Shown here: positions 62,704 to 64,000 of the stretch, one piece after another | How the letters are laid out: each line of letters opens with the position of its first letter | Position numbering within the stretch: position 1 is the first letter of the stretch | NCBI RefSeq assembly: GCF_003289965.1 | Contig: NZ_QMBQ01000003.1 | Span: 682,001 to 746,000, forward strand | Direction: 5' to 3' | Origin: Mesorhizobium atlanticum | GTDB lineage: Bacteria; Pseudomonadota; Alphaproteobacteria; Rhizobiales; Rhizobiaceae | Length of the DNA stretch: 64,000 bases | Program-made: the position numbers and the translations under genes | The notes under the pieces: model-generated | What the model was told of the DNA's origin: nothing | What the model saw: the letters and a program-made list of their open reading frames with translations, nothing else | Databases searched by the model: none

Positions 62704-62805
62704 CTTGTCAACAAGATTGGCTTTTTATCTATAAGATACCCACTTGCCGTTGCCCTTGGCAATGGCTAGCTTCACCGCAAAAGATCAAAAGATAAAGGGG
62801 AGACG

Positions 62806-63864
<1,059 letters not shown>

Positions 63865-63866
63865 GG

Positions 63867-63920
63867 CTTTACGCAATTCAGGACGGAAAACCGCTCACAC
63901 TTTTCCTGGAATTGCTCCAG
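63867..63920. repeat. Dispersed intergenic repeat, module-2 type
   Basis: TTTACGCAATTCAGGACGGAAAACCGCTCACACTTTTCCTGGAATTGCTCC. GCAATTC and GAATTGC are perfect end arms. It lies between the ATPase stop and the mutarotase gene and is the cleanest copy of module 2 in the window. Confidence 0.78.
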
Positions 63921-63948
63921 ACCGCACACAGACTTCCGGGAGGGAACC

Positions 63949-64000
63949 ATGCTCAAAGGGATCAATCCGCTGCTCAATGCCGATGTGCTCCAGGCGCTGC
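63949..64000 (+). CDS. FucU/RbsD-type sugar mutarotase, N-terminal part (runs off the right edge)
   Basis: Only the first 17 codons are visible: MLKGINPLLNADVLQAL. This matches the start of L-fucose mutarotase FucU (MLKGI.PLL...LL..L). GGGAGGGA lies 5 bases before the ATG. Members interconvert the anomers of a pyranose. The downstream position next to the sugar transporter genes suggests the same substrate. Identification rests on a short stretch. Confidence 0.72.
   Translation, partial: MLKGINPLLNADVLQAL

Overview
The window looks like a 64-kb piece of chromosome from a Rhizobiales alphaproteobacterium, most probably Mesorhizobium or a close Phyllobacteriaceae relative. This rests on the high-GC coding sequence, the run glmU-glmS-DUF502-recG-sdhE-mfd, the clpP-clpX-lon-hupB block, the rhizobial small families (DUF982, DUF2188, DUF2218, DUF3126, DUF1003) and several families of dispersed intergenic palindromes. 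The genus is an inference from memory of such genomes; no search was run. Coding density is high, and no insertion sequence, prophage, CRISPR array or rRNA operon was seen.

Layout. 0-14 kb: core metabolism and DNA repair: topA (cut by the left edge), a secreted repeat protein divergent from a CcdA-like thiol transporter, a degenerate tRNA-Lys-like sequence, glmU and glmS (UDP-GlcNAc synthesis), a DUF502 membrane protein, recG, sdhE, mfd and a class II DAHP synthase. 14-20 kb: accessory genes: a lipid-linked-sugar type glycosyltransferase, an unknown membrane protein, a RES/Xre-type toxin-antitoxin pair with a palindromic operator candidate, a GGDEF protein, a GFA-family protein and dgkA. 20-32 kb: DedA and DUF1003 membrane proteins, a divergent 3-methyladenine glycosylase, nadE, acetyltransferases, an ABC exporter preceded by a structured leader with a 13-codon ORF, a Nudix hydrolase, gpt, a universal stress protein, a CinA-type molybdopterin-binding protein and an alpha/beta hydrolase. 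32-50 kb: small stress or unknown proteins, an Old Yellow Enzyme, a Nudix hydrolase, tRNA-Leu(UAA), an outer-membrane barrel, adenine deaminase, two tandem DUF900 lipoproteins, ilvA, glyoxalases, a double cold-shock-domain protein, hydrolases and cysE. 50-56 kb: the ATP-dependent protease block clpP, clpX, lon, then hupB, with a heat-shock-type promoter candidate before clpP.

56-64 kb: a carbohydrate locus. It has an aldo/keto reductase of the aldose/fucose dehydrogenase type, a SIS-domain isomerase, an atypical creatininase-family enzyme, an ABC importer (Tat-exported binding protein, two permeases, and a divergent ATPase) and, at the right edge, the start of a FucU/RbsD mutarotase. A perfect LacI-type palindrome lies between the divergent binding-protein and ATPase genes. 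The locus probably imports and oxidises an aldose such as L-fucose; the roles of the SIS and creatininase-like proteins are open.

The observations most worth a second look are the leader before the ABC exporter (a 13-codon ORF with a strong ribosome-binding site, then mutually exclusive GC hairpins covering the start region of the exporter gene), the sugar locus with its variant creatininase, the RES/Xre pair with its operator, and the palindromic repeats that supply stop codons or sit exactly at gene ends.
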